Below, one piece after another: positions 9,382 through 19,058 of a stretch of DNA of 64,000 nt; the stretch's first letter is position 1; every line of letters starts with the position of its first letter. The translations under genes and the position numbers were made by a program. Source of the stretch: Bacteroidales bacterium (GTDB lineage Bacteria > Bacteroidota > Bacteroidia > Bacteroidales > Marinilabiliaceae); contig JAKSLE010000010.1 of the NCBI GenBank assembly GCA_024401365.1, positions 27,677-91,676 on the forward strand, written 5' to 3'. The notes beneath the pieces were generated by a model, which worked only from the letters and a program-made list of their open reading frames with translations, made no database searches and had not been told where the DNA came from.

Positions 9382-9960
9382 ATGAGACGATTCTTTCAAT
9401 ATTTCTTTCAGGGACTCTTGTATACAGTCCCAATAGCAGTCACTATATGGGTGCTGGTATGGGCCGTACGCGCCACAGATAGCATTTTTAAGTGGCTCGG
9501 TGAAGATACAATTTTCGATTTCCCAGGACGCGGTATCCTTATCATATTGATTCTGATCACTTTAGTGGGCTACTTCGCTCCTAAACTGGTCACTCCCCGC
9601 TTTTCTTCTTGGTGGCAAAACCTATTGAAGCGTATTCCTTTGGTCAACCTCATTTATTCTTCCGTCAAGGATATCATGGATGCCTTCGTAGGTAAACAAA
9701 AACGTTTCGGAACCCCAGTCTTGGTCTGCATGGATAAAGATAATATCCAGCATCGCCTGGGCTTCATAACCTCAGAGGACCTCTCTAAGGTGGGCGTCAA
9801 GGATGGAAAAATAGCCATCTACTTCCCTATTTCCTACGGTATGTTCGGCGAACTCATCATCGTGCCTGCCGATAGGGTGGAGAAACTCGATGCCTCTTCT
9901 GCCGATGTCATGAAGTTCGTAGTCTCAGGTGGCGTCGTCAAAATGGACGATAAGGAGTAA
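9382..9960 (+). CDS. DUF502 family inner-membrane protein
   Basis: 192 residues. Two hydrophobic segments near the N-terminus (residues 8-30 and 48-72) precede a soluble region containing the DUF502 hallmarks PLVNLIYSSVKDIMDAF and FPISYGMFGELIIVP. Family members are membrane proteins of unknown biochemical role found across many bacteria. It lies 48 bases upstream of the next gene on the same strand, with which it may be cotranscribed. Confidence 0.85.
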   Translation: MRRFFQYFFQGLLYTVPIAVTIWVLVWAVRATDSIFKWLGEDTIFDFPGRGILIILILITLVGYFAPKLVTPRFSSWWQNLLKRIPLVNLIYSSVKDIMDAFVGKQKRFGTPVLVCMDKDNIQHRLGFITSEDLSKVGVKDGKIAIYFPISYGMFGELIIVPADRVEKLDASSADVMKFVVSGGVVKMDDKE

Positions 9961-10008
9961 TCCATTAATATATTAACCTACTTAAACATCAAAATTCCTC
10001 AAACTCGT

Positions 10009-10908
10009 ATGTTGGAGAATGTAAATCTTACTAGCCATAGGGGTAATATCGCCCTTATCGACTACCCCCACACAGGGTTCTTGTGCTCACGTGTCGTCCC
10101 AGCCCTCAATATGAACGAAATAGTCCAATGGGCTCAGGGATTTACCGATACCTCTCGCTGCATAGTCTGCGGATGCCAGACAAGTATCGAGTATCAGGTG
10201 CTTCAGGCTTTGCTTAATAATAGAGTCCCAGTAATAGTAGTATACTCTATAGCCGTCCCAGAGCAAATCGCCCCCGAGTGGGAACTTGCTTTGCAGGAGG
10301 AGCGTATGCTGATCCTTTCTCAGTGCGATAGCACAACCCCTACCAACAATGCTTACCAGGATAGAAACGCCTTGATTATCGCTCTGAGCGATAACATCGT
10401 CGTCGGTTATTGTACGCGCGGCGGTAATATCGCCCAGCAGATGTTCGGCCGCCCTAACGTCTGCTATCTGTCTTCTTATGAGCAGTACGACCAGCAGGAT
10501 CATTCTTTGTGGAGCAAATCATTGCACCTTTCGGATGGTGGAACCTTGATGATTAGTCTTAAGACGCTAAATCAGCAACTTTCCTACGTGGAACTTACCA
10601 AGGCATACCATTCCTCATCCAAAAATCATACAGAGTACGCCACTATCCGTATCCCTCAGGATGAAATGGATGAACTGACTTCCCTTCTGTCCGAGGCCCA
10701 AATGTTCCAGCGTTCTTCTAAATCGTCAAACAAATACTCTCCCCGTACACTCTCCTCCCCATCTATGGCGGTCGAGGAACCTATGCCTTGGGACGAGGAC
10801 CTCCAGTCTACAATAGTGCGACTTTCCAAAGAGGGTATGCCTAATGAGATGATAGCTATCAATACCGGAGCTCCTCTCTCTTTCGTCAATGCTACTCTTA
10901 ATAAATAG
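10009..10908 (+). CDS. Divergent DprA/SLOG-like Rossmann protein of unknown function
   Basis: 299 residues, no signal peptide. The segment RNALIIALSDNIVVGYCTRGGNIAQQ-like region (about residues 123-148) resembles the DprA pattern RNRIIagLS...vVVEa...GSLIT, and the preceding stretch resembles its nucleotide-fold strands (SRCIVCGCQTS, RVPVIVVYS, ERMLILSQCD). The last 35 residues (IVRLSKEGMPNEMIAINTGA...) look like the small winged-helix end of DprA. The usual N-terminal SAM-like domain and the GSR motif are not evident. It may be a degenerate or specialised relative of DNA-processing proteins or of the wider SLOG nucleotide-binding superfamily. The assignment is by eye. Confidence 0.5.
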   Translation: MLENVNLTSHRGNIALIDYPHTGFLCSRVVPALNMNEIVQWAQGFTDTSRCIVCGCQTSIEYQVLQALLNNRVPVIVVYSIAVPEQIAPEWELALQEERMLILSQCDSTTPTNNAYQDRNALIIALSDNIVVGYCTRGGNIAQQMFGRPNVCYLSSYEQYDQQDHSLWSKSLHLSDGGTLMISLKTLNQQLSYVELTKAYHSSSKNHTEYATIRIPQDEMDELTSLLSEAQMFQRSSKSSNKYSPRTLSSPSMAVEEPMPWDEDLQSTIVRLSKEGMPNEMIAINTGAPLSFVNATLNK

Positions 10909-10954
10909 CGTAATTTTAATGCGTTTATTATCTGTAAATCTACCCCCATTTCTC

Positions 10955-11015
10955 TTAACGCTCTCTTAACACTCTATATAGACAGCGACTACACAGCAAC
11001 TACCCACAAAATCTA
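10955..11015 (-). repeat. Degenerate copy of the 55-base intergenic repeat family (possible)
   Basis: Read on the minus strand this stretch contains GTGGGTAGTTGCTGTGTAG followed by a CGCTG and TATATAGAG element, resembling DNA flanking the clear arrays at 41.4 kb. It lacks the GTTGCTCGCA core and is a weak call. Confidence 0.3.
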
Positions 11016-11030
11016 AATATTTATCCTACA

Positions 11031-11065
11031 AAAAAATACCGCACCCAGCAAAGCCGAGTGCGGTA
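11031..11065 (-). terminator. Terminator of the minus-strand lipoprotein gene
   Basis: TACCGCAC (11037-11044) pairs with GTGCGGTA (11058-11065). On the minus strand the stem is followed by a run of T (the A-run ending at 11036). Confidence 0.85.
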
Positions 11066-11091
11066 TATATTTCTTAGCTATATCTTATCTA

Positions 11092-12081
11092 CTAGAAGAA
11101 TGAACGACCAGTAAATGCAATGTCCGAAATGAGAACGTAGTTCAAATCCTCATTGTTCTCACCATCAATTACGTATGTCTTAGATGTCTTGCCTGTAGTT
11201 GTATCAACTACACGAATAGCACACTCAAGAAGATAGCAATCCTTGATGCTTGAAAGGTCAAGCTTCTGCCAATCCTTGTTAACTGTAAGTTTGCCTTCAC
11301 CATCTGTCTTTGCAAGAACTGCTGGCTTCTCACACATCTTGCCACCCTGACCAACTTCTGTAGCAGCTGCCTTCAAAGAAGAGATAGCCGACTGAATGTT
11401 GCTGATGTTGCAGTGATTTACATAACCATATACTACAAACTGAATCTCATGGTTTGCTGGAAGTGCTGTAAGATCATAACCACCTTCCCAACGAGTATTC
11501 TCATTGTCGTTAATGTAGTTGTAAGCCTCTACTGGACAAACATAAAGCGAGTTAACCTTCAATTTCTTGATAGCAGCCATTGCTGATGTGAGGTCTGCTG
11601 CCATGTGGCGTGTGAAGATAGTCTTGCAAGCTGTGCCAGGGTTGCAAAGAAGAGCACCTGTGTGTGTGCCATTGTATGAACGACATGCTGGCAAATATAC
11701 TTGCTCATCGTCATCTGCTGCAAACCATGTTGGACAGAAACCACCATACCATGCCTCTTCACCATATACTGCAAGACCGTCTGTAGAGAATGCTACTGTC
11801 TTGCCATCTGTACTGATAGTACCGCATGCCTCTGAAATCTGCTCTGTAGACATAGTGCTGAATGTATAAAGGTCAGCAATCTGATTGTCATCAGTAATAT
11901 AACATGCAGTAACACCCATTTTCGAAGAAAGGCTGTTGAACATTGATGCACCAATGTTTGCAGAACCATCAAAGTTCGACACAGTAGCGCTGTTCTCATC
12001 TTCGTCGTCATCATCATGACAAGCTGTAAAGCCGAATGCTGCAACGAGAGCAAGGGCCATGATAGAAAATCTCTTTTTCAT
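11092..12081 (-). CDS. Uncharacterised lipoprotein
   Basis: 329 residues. A typical Bacteroidales lipoprotein signal (MKKRFSIMALALVAAFGFTAC) is followed by an acidic stretch HDDDDEDEN just after the lipidated cysteine. In Bacteroidota, acidic residues directly after that cysteine favour export to the cell surface. No family is recognised in the rest, which contains several Cys and aromatic residues. Codon use is rich in A- and T-ending codons, resembling highly expressed genes in the window. It is monocistronic, with a terminator of its own. Surface exposure is an inference. Confidence 0.8.
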   Translation of the reverse strand: MKKRFSIMALALVAAFGFTACHDDDDEDENSATVSNFDGSANIGASMFNSLSSKMGVTACYITDDNQIADLYTFSTMSTEQISEACGTISTDGKTVAFSTDGLAVYGEEAWYGGFCPTWFAADDDEQVYLPACRSYNGTHTGALLCNPGTACKTIFTRHMAADLTSAMAAIKKLKVNSLYVCPVEAYNYINDNENTRWEGGYDLTALPANHEIQFVVYGYVNHCNISNIQSAISSLKAAATEVGQGGKMCEKPAVLAKTDGEGKLTVNKDWQKLDLSSIKDCYLLECAIRVVDTTTGKTSKTYVIDGENNEDLNYVLISDIAFTGRSFF

Positions 12082-12185
12082 TGTCTATTATTTTTATTTA
12101 TTACTTTTCCTCTGCTGACTGATACGTACATCTTTCGCCAATGTTTCATTCTCTCAGTTATTGCACAATTTTACTAGCTCCAAAA

Positions 12186-12210
12186 TAAAAAACTGCGATG
12201 AACCTTAAGA
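12186..12210 (-). repeat. Degenerate copy of the GTTGCTCGCA repeat core
   Basis: On the minus strand the sequence reads GGTTCATCGCAGTTTTTTAT, two substitutions from the family core GTTGCTCGCAGTTTTTTTAT. It has the same orientation as the other copies in the left half of the window. Confidence 0.5.
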
Positions 12211-12287
12211 CACTCTTATACCTCAGACTACTCACACATATACCACACACACACCCAAAACTACTCACCTCCTTCACCTATAGACAC

Positions 12288-12324
12288 AAAAAATGCCCTT
12301 GCAAGCCGTCACGGTCACAAGAGC
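12288..12324 (-). terminator. Terminator after panD (minus strand)
   Basis: GCCCTTG (12295-12301) pairs with CAAGAGC (12318-12324) with one G-T pair; on the minus strand it is followed by a T-run (A-run at 12288-12293). Confidence 0.65.
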
Positions 12325-12381
12325 AAATAACTACTAAACTACTATGATTAAATTAACAACTATGAACTCTAATTTGTACGA

Positions 12382-12735
12382 TTACCTGACTAATTTGTTT
12401 GTAAACGTGTCAGGAAAAATCACCTTAGGCTTGTGCGATGAAGCCTCCTTCTCGTCAATCATGCCATACGCAATGATTATTACTACATCACCTACAGCAA
12501 CTTTTCGAGCAGCTGCGCCATTAAGACATATAACTCCCGAACCTCGCTCGCCCGGTATAACGTACGTCTCAAAACGCTCGCCATTGTTGTTGTTCACTAC
12601 TTGAACCTTTTCATGCTCATATATGCCCGAAGCATCCATGAGTTCCTCATCTATTGTTATACTTCCAATATAGTTGAGGTTAGATTCTGTTACATGAACG
12701 TTGTGTATCTTAGATTTGACTACGTGTATCCACAT
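12382..12735 (-). CDS. panD: Aspartate 1-decarboxylase proenzyme
   Basis: 117 residues, the usual size. The self-cleavage site is visible as YIGSITID near residue 24: cleavage between Gly and Ser creates the pyruvoyl group. The enzyme decarboxylates L-aspartate to beta-alanine, the second substrate of PanC. The start lies four bases after the panC stop, so the two are translationally close and form a panC-panD operon. panB and panE are not in the window. Confidence 0.95.
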   Translation of the reverse strand: MWIHVVKSKIHNVHVTESNLNYIGSITIDEELMDASGIYEHEKVQVVNNNNGERFETYVIPGERGSGVICLNGAAARKVAVGDVVIIIAYGMIDEKEASSHKPKVIFPDTFTNKLVR

Positions 12736-12739
12736 CTTC

Positions 12740-13597
12740 TTACTCAGATACTTTATATGTGATATTATCTATCAGTCTTACCTTTCCGCAGTAGCATGTT
12801 ATACATCCTACTACATATTCCGTATCACCCCAGTTCTCTATCGGTTGCAATGTCAGGCCGTCTACTATCGAATAATATTCAACCTCCAAATGCTCTATGC
12901 CATTCAATGTCTTGGTTACCCAAGATATTACCTCGGCTGGAGTCATCTTGTACTGCATCTCCTCTACCGAACGACGGAGCGTAGCTTGTATGATAGGTGC
13001 TATGGCACGCTCGTCCTCCTGCAATAACGCATTCCTAGAACTTACGGCTAAGCCATCCATATATCTAACTATTGGACACCCAACAATCTGAATCTTGAAA
13101 TCCATGTCTTTTACCATCTTGCGGATGATAGCCAACTGCTGGAAGTCTTTCTCGCCAAAGTATGCCTTGTCTGGTTCTACAAACATAAACAACTTGCTCA
13201 CTATCTGCGCCACACCATTGAAATGACCAGGACGATGCTCGCCCTCCATCACCTCAGCTATAGGCCCAAACGCAAACTGACGAGTGTCTGGCTCAGGATA
13301 AACCTCCTCTACCGTAGGAGCAAATACCACATTGGCACCCGTATTCTCACTCAAAAGAGCAATGTCCGCATCCAATGTTCGTGGATATGTCCTCAGATCC
13401 TCAGGATTATTAAACTGAGTCGGATTGACAAATACACTCACAACCACAAAATCACACTCCTCGCACGCTCTCTTTACTAAAGAGAGATGCCCAATGTGCA
13501 GAGCACCCATCGTAGGAACAAGGCCAACCGTCTGCCCCTTGGCGCGTGCAGCTGACACTGCTGACTTGAGATCACGTATGGTTGTAATCGTATCCAT
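12740..13597 (-). CDS. panC: Pantothenate synthetase
   Basis: 285 residues. It condenses pantoate and beta-alanine with ATP to make pantothenate. Visible motifs are [14 protein letters not shown] (the HIGH-type ATP site, about residues 28-41), [29 protein letters not shown] and the KMSKS-like SSRNALL. It is the first gene of panC-panD on the minus strand, with a TAACTTTG -7 box just upstream. Confidence 0.96.
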   Translation of the reverse strand: MDTITTIRDLKSAVSAARAKGQTVGLVPTMGALHIGHLSLVKRACEECDFVVVSVFVNPTQFNNPEDLRTYPRTLDADIALLSENTGANVVFAPTVEEVYPEPDTRQFAFGPIAEVMEGEHRPGHFNGVAQIVSKLFMFVEPDKAYFGEKDFQQLAIIRKMVKDMDFKIQIVGCPIVRYMDGLAVSSRNALLQEDERAIAPIIQATLRRSVEEMQYKMTPAEVISWVTKTLNGIEHLEVEYYSIVDGLTLQPIENWGDTEYVVGCITCYCGKVRLIDNITYKVSE

Positions 13598-13604
13598 CCG
13601 ACGG

Positions 13605-13612
13605 CAAAGTTA
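13605..13612 (-). promoter_or_regulatory. Probable -7 box for panC-panD
   Basis: The minus strand reads TAACTTTG here, eight bases before the panC start codon. This implies a nearly leaderless transcript. No -33 TTTG is evident. Confidence 0.45.
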
Positions 13613-13676
13613 GATAAAAGAGCGATACGTTTTTCTTAAAAAAAGTAAATTCTTTCATTTTTTGCCAAGAATTCTG

Positions 13677-16600
13677 CTAATGCTTGCCTTTATAGTCTTT
13701 TGGAGATACTCCAAACGCCTTCTTGAACGCCGTAGAGAAGTGCGATAGGTTCGAGAATCCCAAAGAATACGCTACTTCTGATATGTTGAGCTTCTTCTCC
13801 GCTAGCAAAATCGCCGCCTGACGAAGTCGTACCGTCAAAATATATTCTCTCGCACTTTGCCCAGTCAACTCCTTGAGCTTCCTGTGCATGTGTACTCGAG
13901 ATATGCTTACTATCTCTGCCAACTTGTCTACATTCAACGTCGGATCTGAGATATTAGCCTCTATATACTCCGTTACCTTCTCCATCAAGGTGTCGTCCGT
14001 AGAGCGTAACTCTACTTTCTTCACTATCGCCCTGTCTCGAGCCGATTGCGCAAAACTTTGCAAAATACGCTCTCTGTTGGCTAGCACACTTTGTACCGTC
14101 GACTTGAGCATCTCAATGTCAAATGGCTTGGCTATATAGGCATCAGCTCCCGTCAGGAGTCCTTGATTCCTGTCATCATCCGAATGCTTGGCCGTAAGCA
14201 ATACTACTGGAATATGATTGATTCTTAAGTTGTGCTTAATCTTGTAACACAACTCCAGTCCGTCCATATTCGGCATCATAATGTCCGAGATTACCATGTC
14301 AAATGCATTCTCTCCATTGAGCAACAGGTCCATGGCTTCTTTTCCGTCGGCCGCCGTCGTAATGCGATAGCGATTCTTGAAGTGAGATTGCAAATATCTC
14401 AGTATCTCAACTTCATCGTCTACTATCAGTAGGCGCTTGCCAGATGTGGCAGTGCTGTAATATTGCGCCTCTTTGCCGTCTTTGTCCAAAAGAAGGTCTG
14501 GCGCAATGCCAATCTCTCCTTCCGTATTGATGTTTGACGCCTGCTCAGCTGCACCAGCAGATTCTTGTGTCGCAACGGTCTCTTCTTCTTCGGTAGCAGC
14601 AACTAATTCTGGGTGAGATCGTGGAATACATATCCTGAAGGTAGTACCGTTATTCTCATCTTGCTCTTGATTGTCAAGGGCTACTATAGTACCTCCATGA
14701 AGTTCTACTATCGAACGTGTCAGGTGCAAGCCTATGCCAGTGCCTACAAATTTGGCTGTATTCTGTCCCGATACTTGGTAGAATCTCTCAAATACTGCCT
14801 CTCTGTCCGCTGGATCTATGCCAATACCATTGTCCGAAACGTCTATTTGTATAATGTCGGTCTCTAGATCCTCTGTCATACGTACCACAATATGACCGCT
14901 ACCATTCGTCACATACTTAAACGCATTGGAGAGTAGATTGAAAATGACCTTGTCGAAGTTCGATGAATCAATATCAGCCATCGGATCCTCAAGATCATGG
15001 ATGAAATCTACAGTTATCTTTTTCGTATTGGCTACATTGTCAAACGAAGCAATAATCTGCTCAAATAAATCTACAATATTCGAATGTTGTATGCACAACT
15101 GTAGCTGACCCTTCTCTATCTTACGCATGTCAAGTAGCTGGTTGATGAGCCTCAAAATGCGTTGAGCATTCCTGCTGATCGTAGAAAGACTGCTCTTTTG
15201 CTGTGGCTTCAACTCTTCGTCAGTGAGCAACTCGTTGACAGGGTTGATAATCAGCGTAAGTGGTGTGCGAATCTCATGGGAAATATTGAAGAAGAACTGG
15301 AACCTGGCTTCATCTATAGATTGTAGCCTCAGTTGCTCTGTAAGCTGATCCTTGATAATGCGACGCTGCCTTATCATACTGAATAATGCATACGCTATTA
15401 TACCAAAGACTAGGAAGTATAGTATAATGGCCCACTTGGTTCGCCACCATAATGGCTTCACACATATCAAAAGTACAACTTCGTCTGATGTCTCTGAGTT
15501 GAGTCGGGCTCTGATGTGCAACTTGTAGTCTCCACTCTTGAGATTCGTAAACGCAATTCTCTTTTCTCCTTTCTCCGTAGTCTTCCATTCCCCGGTGTGG
15601 AATCCATCTAGGAAGTACTCATATTTCACTTGCTCCGGATTGACAAAGTTCATGGTGGATAGTGAGATAGAAAAAGATTTTTCTGCTTCCGAGAAGGATA
15701 CTTTCTGCGCCGTAGCAATAGGCTCGTCAAGAATCATATTGCCATCCGACGTGTCAAGCGCAGTTATCGCCCTGCCTCCTATGGTTATCTGCGAGTACAT
15801 CACTTCTAACCTGATAGGTTTAGGACGTACTTGCGTAGGTATAAACGAGGTTACTCCTCCTGTGCCGCCGAAAAATAGCCTGCCGTTACTGTCAGCAGTA
15901 GCAGCACCTCCAGCATATTCGTTGCCCTGAAGTCCATTGTGGTAATAGTAATTCTGGACATCTATACTGTCTGGTTTTATAGCAACACTCGACAACCCGC
16001 CGTATGTGCCTACCCACGCCCTGCCAAGGGTGTCCGGTACGACCGACTTGATGGTGTTGCCTGTCAAACCGTCTTTTTCTGAAATCCTAAGACAGCACTT
16101 GGAGGTATATAAATACCTGAATAGTCCATCACTGGTGGCAATCCATATACATTCGTTCTTGTAATCTGGCGAAATATCATATACTCTTCGCTGTTGAACA
16201 GCATTTAGCAACTCGTCAGGTATCGCAGTGAAGGCTTCCACAGCAGTGTTGAAACAGCAGATACCTTTATATGTGCCTATCCAGATGTTGTCGCCAACTG
16301 TACACATACAGTTTATCCAGTTGTTGACGGGCTCATTTCTGGTATAGTCAATGTGCTCATTTGAAGATGAGTAGTTGTTGGCAATGCTGTAGTCACATTT
16401 CAACATAAATATACCACAACCGTAACTGCCTACCCATAGTCGCCCTAACTTGTCATACGTCATGGCTGTCGTACGCCAGTTGTAGTCCTTGTGCGACATT
16501 TGTAGCGCATTGTTGAGCGACTTTGTCTGATGCGTGTTTATGTCATACAATACAAGTCCCTCATTATAAGACGATAAGAGCAATTTGCCTGTTTGCTTGC

Positions 16601-17822
16601 CGTTCTTTACCTCGTGCTTGATGTCCAAAATAGTACGAGGAATGCCAGGAACATCAATGTGCTTGCAGTCTCCGTTCATCTTGATGTGGTATAGACCATC
16701 AGCATCAATACCTACCCACGCCTCATCTGGTTTAGGAGAGTCAATACACATTACACTGCCCGAACCAATGCAGTATGGCCTGTCGTGGTTGTAGCAGAAT
16801 GTCGTAAAACGACTCGATTTTTTAGGAATCATTACAAGGCCTTTCTGGAAAAGACCTAGCCACATATTCATATCTCGGTCTATCAAGATGCTGTGAATCT
16901 TGGCTTTCGAGAAGTCAATGTGCGGAATGTATAAATCTAGTACTTCTGTCTTCGATGTCAGAATATTGTGTACTATCAGACCTTGACCATCTGTGCCTAT
17001 ATAATAATATTGGTCATCAGTAGCAAAATCATAAACAAGCGATCCTACACCTCGTGGAGTAATGGACGATAACTCAAATTGCCCAGTCGCAGGGTCATAT
17101 TGGAAAATGCCGTCAGGTACAATGTTTATAAATATCCTGCCATCCGCACTGTGCCGCACAAAGGCAGCTTCGTTAATCAGCGCATCGTCAGGCAGTCTTA
17201 CCATCATTGTCTCTCCCGTGTCTATGTTGCAGCGGTAAACACCACATTTTGAGGCTACTACCCACATATAACCTTCATGGTCTATGGAGATAGAGGTGAT
17301 AAACTTGATGTTTTCAAGTGCCTGCATCTTGGGAGATAGCCTTACACTGCCGTCTTCACAGAGCATCATCATGCCCTGACCACTGGTGGCTATCCATATA
17401 TTGCCGTTATGGTCTTCCGAGATGTCCATAACGTGCGCCCTGATGGTGTCCCCTTGTGTGGAGATAATAGGAGCTGTCAAAAATGTCTCAGTAGCGCGGT
17501 CATATAGCTGTAGACCGTCTATACTGCCAACCCATAGGCGCTTTTTGGTGTCCTCATATACTAAATGAACGTAGTTGTCGGATAGACTGTTGGGTTTGTT
17601 GACCGATGAACGGTATACCTTGAAGTCTATACCATCAAATCTGTTCAGACCATCTTCTGTCGAGACCCAGATATACCCGTACGAGTCTTGAAAAATATGA
17701 TTTATAAGACTGTTCGAGAGCATGGTACTCTCGGGCGAGTAGAATTGTATCTGCGCTGATGAACAGACAGATACTAAACTCAATATGAATAATAGTAATA
17801 TATGTTTGGTTAGTCTCATCAT
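13677..17822 (-). CDS. Hybrid two-component system sensor/regulator (HTCS), AraC-type output
   Basis: 1381 residues, one-polypeptide signalling protein typical of Bacteroidales polysaccharide loci. In order: signal peptide; about 14 two-component propeller repeats (WVGTYGG/WIATSDG-type motifs) forming the periplasmic sugar sensor; a Y_Y_Y domain ending near residue 790; one membrane helix (about 805-825); histidine kinase with HEIRTPLT around residue 849; ATPase N and G boxes; receiver domain with DIMMPNMDG around residue 1180; and a C-terminal AraC helix-turn-helix pair. It has the architecture of P. bryantii XynR, but no sugar-utilisation genes adjoin it. The xylan genes (0.3-7.3 kb) and the mannan genes (28.4 kb) are both candidates for control. 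It starts 3 bases after the LD-carboxypeptidase stop. Confidence 0.93.
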   Translation of the reverse strand: MMRLTKHILLLFILSLVSVCSSAQIQFYSPESTMLSNSLINHIFQDSYGYIWVSTEDGLNRFDGIDFKVYRSSVNKPNSLSDNYVHLVYEDTKKRLWVGSIDGLQLYDRATETFLTAPIISTQGDTIRAHVMDISEDHNGNIWIATSGQGMMMLCEDGSVRLSPKMQALENIKFITSISIDHEGYMWVVASKCGVYRCNIDTGETMMVRLPDDALINEAAFVRHSADGRIFINIVPDGIFQYDPATGQFELSSITPRGVGSLVYDFATDDQYYYIGTDGQGLIVHNILTSKTEVLDLYIPHIDFSKAKIHSILIDRDMNMWLGLFQKGLVMIPKKSSRFTTFCYNHDRPYCIGSGSVMCIDSPKPDEAWVGIDADGLYHIKMNGDCKHIDVPGIPRTILDIKHEVKNGKQTGKLLLSSYNEGLVLYDINTHQTKSLNNALQMSHKDYNWRTTAMTYDKLGRLWVGSYGCGIFMLKCDYSIANNYSSSNEHIDYTRNEPVNNWINCMCTVGDNIWIGTYKGICCFNTAVEAFTAIPDELLNAVQQRRVYDISPDYKNECIWIATSDGLFRYLYTSKCCLRISEKDGLTGNTIKSVVPDTLGRAWVGTYGGLSSVAIKPDSIDVQNYYYHNGLQGNEYAGGAATADSNGRLFFGGTGGVTSFIPTQVRPKPIRLEVMYSQITIGGRAITALDTSDGNMILDEPIATAQKVSFSEAEKSFSISLSTMNFVNPEQVKYEYFLDGFHTGEWKTTEKGEKRIAFTNLKSGDYKLHIRARLNSETSDEVVLLICVKPLWWRTKWAIILYFLVFGIIAYALFSMIRQRRIIKDQLTEQLRLQSIDEARFQFFFNISHEIRTPLTLIINPVNELLTDEELKPQQKSSLSTISRNAQRILRLINQLLDMRKIEKGQLQLCIQHSNIVDLFEQIIASFDNVANTKKITVDFIHDLEDPMADIDSSNFDKVIFNLLSNAFKYVTNGSGHIVVRMTEDLETDIIQIDVSDNGIGIDPADREAVFERFYQVSGQNTAKFVGTGIGLHLTRSIVELHGGTIVALDNQEQDENNGTTFRICIPRSHPELVAATEEEETVATQESAGAAEQASNINTEGEIGIAPDLLLDKDGKEAQYYSTATSGKRLLIVDDEVEILRYLQSHFKNRYRITTAADGKEAMDLLLNGENAFDMVISDIMMPNMDGLELCYKIKHNLRINHIPVVLLTAKHSDDDRNQGLLTGADAYIAKPFDIEMLKSTVQSVLANRERILQSFAQSARDRAIVKKVELRSTDDTLMEKVTEYIEANISDPTLNVDKLAEIVSISRVHMHRKLKELTGQSAREYILTVRLRQAAILLAEKKLNISEVAYSLGFSNLSHFSTAFKKAFGVSPKDYKGKH

Positions 17823-17825
17823 AGT

Positions 17826-18704
17826 TTAATAGGTGATTCTTTGTCCCTCAATTTTACATTTTCCTCCAATACGTATAGGTAAGTTTATATCGTCATCATG
17901 ACCCGTAGGACAACCGAATAATATCGGACAGTTAGTCCCTTCCATAGCTTTCGCTATTACTTCATAGACATCCATGCCAAAAGGTGTCTTGCCCTCTTTT
18001 ATGTCTATGAACTGACCGACTATAAGTCCCGATATCTTGCCCAGTATGCCTGAATATTTCAAATTCTGCATCATTCGGTCAATATGATAATTATACTCAC
18101 ACAAATCTTCTATTAAAAGTATCTTTCCTTCAGGTTCTGCTAAAATATCCGCAGGAGTGCCCCTCAAAGAATATAGTATGGATAGGTTGCCACCAACCAA
18201 CGTGCCTTCTGCTTTGCCGGGCCTGCTTAGTGGATTGCTCGGCAATTCTATGCTGATCTCTTCGCCTTTTAATATCTTAAGCAGCGTTTGTATATCTTCA
18301 TTGCTCGATGGATGCTCTCCAATATGCTTTAGCATAGGCCCATGAACAGATACCCTGCCAGCTAGCGCCGACATGCTGTGGATAGCCGTAATATCCGAAA
18401 AACCAACTATCAGTCGGTCGTCTATCTTCTTAAATATGTTTTGTGGTAACTCTTGAAGAGTACGTACAGCACCATACCCACCTCTGGTACAAAGCACAAT
18501 GTCAATACCTGGCTCAGTCAGCGCACGATATAAATCTTCCGCCCTCTCTTTGTCCGGAGCAGAGAATACACCACACCCTTCCTTGCCAACGTGCGGCATA
18601 AGGTCGACGCTAAAGCCCATGGACTTTAATGCATCAACTCCGCCAACTAAATATTCTTCCCCTATCGTTCCCGATGGAGCGACGATCGCAATCTTTGTCA
18701 TCAT
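17826..18704 (-). CDS. LD-carboxypeptidase, peptidase family S66 (LdcA)
   Basis: 292 residues, no signal peptide. It matches S66 murein tetrapeptide LD-carboxypeptidases, which trim the terminal D-Ala from cytoplasmic muropeptide during peptidoglycan recycling. Visible motifs are the N-terminal IVAPSG, CTRGGYGAVRTL, the nucleophile region VGFSDITAIH, and LLIEDLCEYNYHIDRMMQNL, which carries the acidic residue. A C-terminal histidine (CPTGHDDDINLPIRIG) completes the Ser-Glu-His set. It lies immediately upstream of the HTCS gene on the same strand; a functional link is not obvious. Confidence 0.85.
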   Translation of the reverse strand: MMTKIAIVAPSGTIGEEYLVGGVDALKSMGFSVDLMPHVGKEGCGVFSAPDKERAEDLYRALTEPGIDIVLCTRGGYGAVRTLQELPQNIFKKIDDRLIVGFSDITAIHSMSALAGRVSVHGPMLKHIGEHPSSNEDIQTLLKILKGEEISIELPSNPLSRPGKAEGTLVGGNLSILYSLRGTPADILAEPEGKILLIEDLCEYNYHIDRMMQNLKYSGILGKISGLIVGQFIDIKEGKTPFGMDVYEVIAKAMEGTNCPILFGCPTGHDDDINLPIRIGGKCKIEGQRITY

Positions 18705-18874
18705 ACACGTGTTAGTCGTCGTAAAGTTAAAAAATATTTACAGAGTAAACAAAATCGCAATTCCAAAAATGCTGACCATTTCAAATAATCATTTATTTTT
18801 CAATGCGTTACATCGAAATGCTCAAGTATACTTGCTCGCAGCCAATAATTTTTTGCAAAAAATAGCCTATAATG

Positions 18875-18905
18875 TTTGTACATCCGAAAAATCGTTATAC
18901 CTTTG
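18875..18905 (+). promoter_or_regulatory. Promoter of the tRNA-Gln pair
   Basis: TTTG (18875-18878), 19 bases, then TACCTTTG (18898-18905). This is an excellent match to the Bacteroidota -33/-7 promoter. It lies about 40 bases before the first tRNA. Confidence 0.8.
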
Positions 18906-18946
18906 CACTCGCAATCGGGTCAAACGGACCGATGAAGAATAGAGAT

Positions 18947-19017
18947 TGTCCTATAGTATAATGGTAGTACAGAAGATTCTGGTTCTTTTAGTCAGGGTTC
19001 GAATCCTTGTGGGACAA
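18947..19017 (+). tRNA. tRNA-Gln (CTG)
   Basis: Cloverleaf: acceptor TGTCCTA with TGGGACA; anticodon stem GAAGA/TCTTT around loop TTCTGGT, giving anticodon CTG; T-arm CAGGG-TTCGAAT-CCTTG. The discriminator is A and CCA is not encoded. It is followed by a weak terminator and a second glutamine tRNA with nearly the same body. Confidence 0.9.
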
Positions 19018-19026
19018 CAACGATAG

Positions 19027-19050
19027 AGACCGAAGAGGTCTTTTCGTTTT
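19027..19050 (+). terminator. Weak hairpin between the two tRNA-Gln genes
   Basis: AGACC (19027-19031) pairs with GGTCT (19037-19041), followed by TTTTCGTTTTT. It may be a partial terminator or a processing signal; the second tRNA has no clear promoter of its own. Confidence 0.45.
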
Positions 19051-19058
19051 TATAGGAT

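Larger units (their letters stand above)
12082..12381. other. C-rich intergenic region between the lipoprotein gene and panD
   Basis: This 300-base gap has extreme strand asymmetry: in 12121-12300 a hand count gives 55 C and 14 G on the + strand. It holds the panD terminator at its right end and a degenerate intergenic repeat core at about 12186-12210. No ORF or RNA is supported, and no clear TAnnTTTG box was seen for the lipoprotein gene. Confidence 0.6.

Noticed and set aside
18832-18840. TTGCTCGCA on the + strand in the left half as a member of the repeat family
   Set aside because: It is not preceded by G, is not followed by a T-run, and lacks the GTAGT flank. It has the opposite orientation to the real copies, so it is kept as a chance match or counter-example.
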